Shown piece after piece: positions 31,618 through 32,636 of a stretch of 32,636 bases of DNA. The position numbers were made by a program, and so were the translations under genes. The notes below the pieces were generated by a model that worked only from the letters and a program-made list of their open reading frames with translations, made no database searches and was not told the DNA's origin. The stretch is from Ruminococcaceae bacterium UBA1425 (GTDB lineage Bacteria > Bacillota > Clostridia > Oscillospirales > Acutalibacteraceae). The stretch covers positions 1 through 32,636 of the forward strand of contig DCUB01000020.1 in the NCBI GenBank assembly GCA_002329365.1. The letters are read 5' to 3'. How positions within the stretch are numbered: position 1 is the first letter of the stretch; each line of letters opens with the position of its first letter.

Positions 31618-32279
31618 CGTCAGGCAAAAAAATAAAGGCCGTCCTGTTCGACCTTGACGGCACAGTGCTCGATACCTTATGCGACCTTTGCGACAGCTTA
31701 AACCATGTTCTTGTTTCAAACGGCTTTAAGCCGCGCACTTTAGACGAAACAAGGAGCTTTGTCGGAAACGGCGTTGAAAGGCTTGTTATGAGGGCTGTTC
31801 CCGACGGCACGGACAACAAGTCTTTAGAAAAATGCCTCTCCGAGTTTGTTTCTTACTACCCCGGGCATATGGATATAAAAACGGCTCCTTATGGCGGAAT
31901 AACGGAGCTGCTTTCAAGGCTTTCGGCGGACGGATACTTACTGGCTGTTGTTTCAAACAAGTTCGACGGAGCCGTAAAGGCACTTTGCAGGCGATATTTC
32001 GGAGAGCTGTTCGGGGCGGCTGTCGGAGAGGGCGGTAAAATCCGCAAAAAGCCGGCGCCCGACGCCGTGTTCGAGGCACTATCCCTGCTCGGCTGCTCCG
32101 CTGACGAAGCCGTTTATGTCGGTGACTCGGAGGTCGATATACAAACAGCCGCAAACGCCAAGTTGCCGTGCATCAGCGTAACATGGGGCTTTCGTGACAG
32201 GAAATACCTTGTGCAAAAAGGCGCTAAGGTCTTTGCCGACACGCCCGACGAGCTGCTGTCGACTATAAGGAATATGTAA
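31614..32279 (+). CDS. HAD-superfamily phosphatase (phosphoglycolate phosphatase-like)
   Basis: 221 residues. HAD motifs are complete: DLDGT (D13, D15), VVSNKF, KKPAPDAVF and VGDSEVD. The cap lies between motifs I and II, as in the Gph/PpaX group that hydrolyses phosphoglycolate, pyrophosphate or sugar phosphates; the substrate is uncertain. ATG 31614 overlaps the preceding stop (ATGA) and has only an A-rich, weak ribosome binding site, so translation should depend on the upstream gene. Confidence 0.88.
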   Translation: MTSGKKIKAVLFDLDGTVLDTLCDLCDSLNHVLVSNGFKPRTLDETRSFVGNGVERLVMRAVPDGTDNKSLEKCLSEFVSYYPGHMDIKTAPYGGITELLSRLSADGYLLAVVSNKFDGAVKALCRRYFGELFGAAVGEGGKIRKKPAPDAVFEALSLLGCSADEAVYVGDSEVDIQTAANAKLPCISVTWGFRDRKYLVQKGAKVFADTPDELLSTIRNM

Positions 32280-32282
32280 CAA

Positions 32283-32311
32283 TTGAAATAAAAGTAAAAT
32301 TGTGCTACAAT
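32283..32311 (+). promoter_or_regulatory. Sigma-A promoter of the last gene
   Basis: TTGAAA (32283-32288), 17 bp, TACAAT (32306-32311), just past the HAD phosphatase stop codon. Confidence 0.65.
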
Positions 32312-32344
32312 ATTTCAGGTATGTTTTTGAAAGGGATGATTTAT

Positions 32345-32636
32345 TTGAAAGAGCTTAAAAAAGACTATAAATGGGCGCTTTTGGTTCCTACGAGCATGGG
32401 CGTGCGCATCTGCCCTCCCGACGGACAGACGGTTGAGTCAAGCGATATTTTCCGTATGCAGGCAACGAGCGCCGAAACTAACGTCGCGAGCATCTCCTCA
32501 TATCTCGGTCTGCCCGTAAAGGTGCTTACAACCTTTGTAAAGGACAGCCCCATAGCGTCGTTCATAAAGAGCAACCTCCGCGCGCGCGGCATGGCGTTTG
32601 AAGGTCCCGAGGTTTTGCAGGGAGGCCCGTGGGGCT
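32345..32636 (+). CDS. PfkB-family sugar kinase (2-keto-3-deoxygluconate kinase-like), N-terminal part
   Basis: Cut by the window end after 97 codons. WALLVPTSMGVRICPPDGQ, SSDIFRMQATSAETNVASISSYLGLPVKVLTTFVKDSPIASFIKSNLRARGM matches the N-terminus of ribokinase/PfkB kinases annotated as KdgK-like in Clostridia: the first strand plus the segment where substrate-contacting residues (ETNVA) lie. The ATP site is beyond the window. TTG 32345 is preferred, eight bases behind AAAGGG; ATG 32336 touches that site and ATG 32321 lies almost at the transcript start. Confidence 0.75.
   Translation, partial: MKELKKDYKWALLVPTSMGVRICPPDGQTVESSDIFRMQATSAETNVASISSYLGLPVKVLTTFVKDSPIASFIKSNLRARGMAFEGPEVLQGGPWG

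Overview
The window looks like a chromosomal segment of an endospore-forming, Gram-positive Clostridia bacterium, most likely an uncultured Oscillospirales/Ruminococcaceae-type anaerobe. The reasons are spoIIE, a PASTA-containing SpoVD/FtsI-type transpeptidase in a Firmicutes-style mraZ-rsmH-ftsL-pbp-murE-murF-mraY-ftsW-murG-murA-ftsQ-ftsZ cluster, a ThiT transporter under a TPP riboswitch, a GTP-type PEPCK and strong AGGAGG-like ribosome binding sites. This taxonomic call is inference from gene content. All stop codons are used normally, including TAG.

Layout. 1-3.2 kb is a worn accessory strip: a QueD/PTPS-like gene with a zinc ribbon, a truncated cysteine desulfurase remnant, a copper-related HMA/SafE/cupredoxin membrane protein whose first exon-like codons are out of frame across an A7 tract, and a small membrane protein gene broken by an amber codon. 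3.3-5.1 kb is pckG. 5.1-5.4 kb is a nest of dispersed palindromic repeats. 5.4-19.9 kb is the division and cell wall (dcw) operon on the minus strand, with its own sigma-A promoter and a possible MraZ operator in front of mraZ; ftsZ has a second promoter. murD, murC, murB and ftsA are not in the cluster.

Divergent from mraZ, a consensus promoter drives a TPP riboswitch, a terminator and thiT. Then come cysK and an rmlB / secreted metallophosphoesterase / Gfo-Idh oxidoreductase run (21.2-25.7 kb). spoIIE lies on the minus strand (26-28 kb). Divergent from it is a tightly coupled set: rlmB, a large membrane protein, and a HAD phosphatase. A PfkB-family sugar kinase runs off the end.

The most interesting item is the large membrane protein at 28996-31617. 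Its membrane topology and the order of its conserved segments follow a P1B-type (heavy-metal) ATPase, but nearly every catalytic motif is lost, and it carries a roughly 310-residue acidic, apparently disordered cytoplasmic N-terminus. It looks like a pseudo-P-type ATPase with a new, non-transport role. A second item is the family of GGAACGGTC-palindrome repeats sitting only between genes. Genes on both strands are ordinary in base composition; nothing suggests a phage, plasmid, IS or CRISPR.
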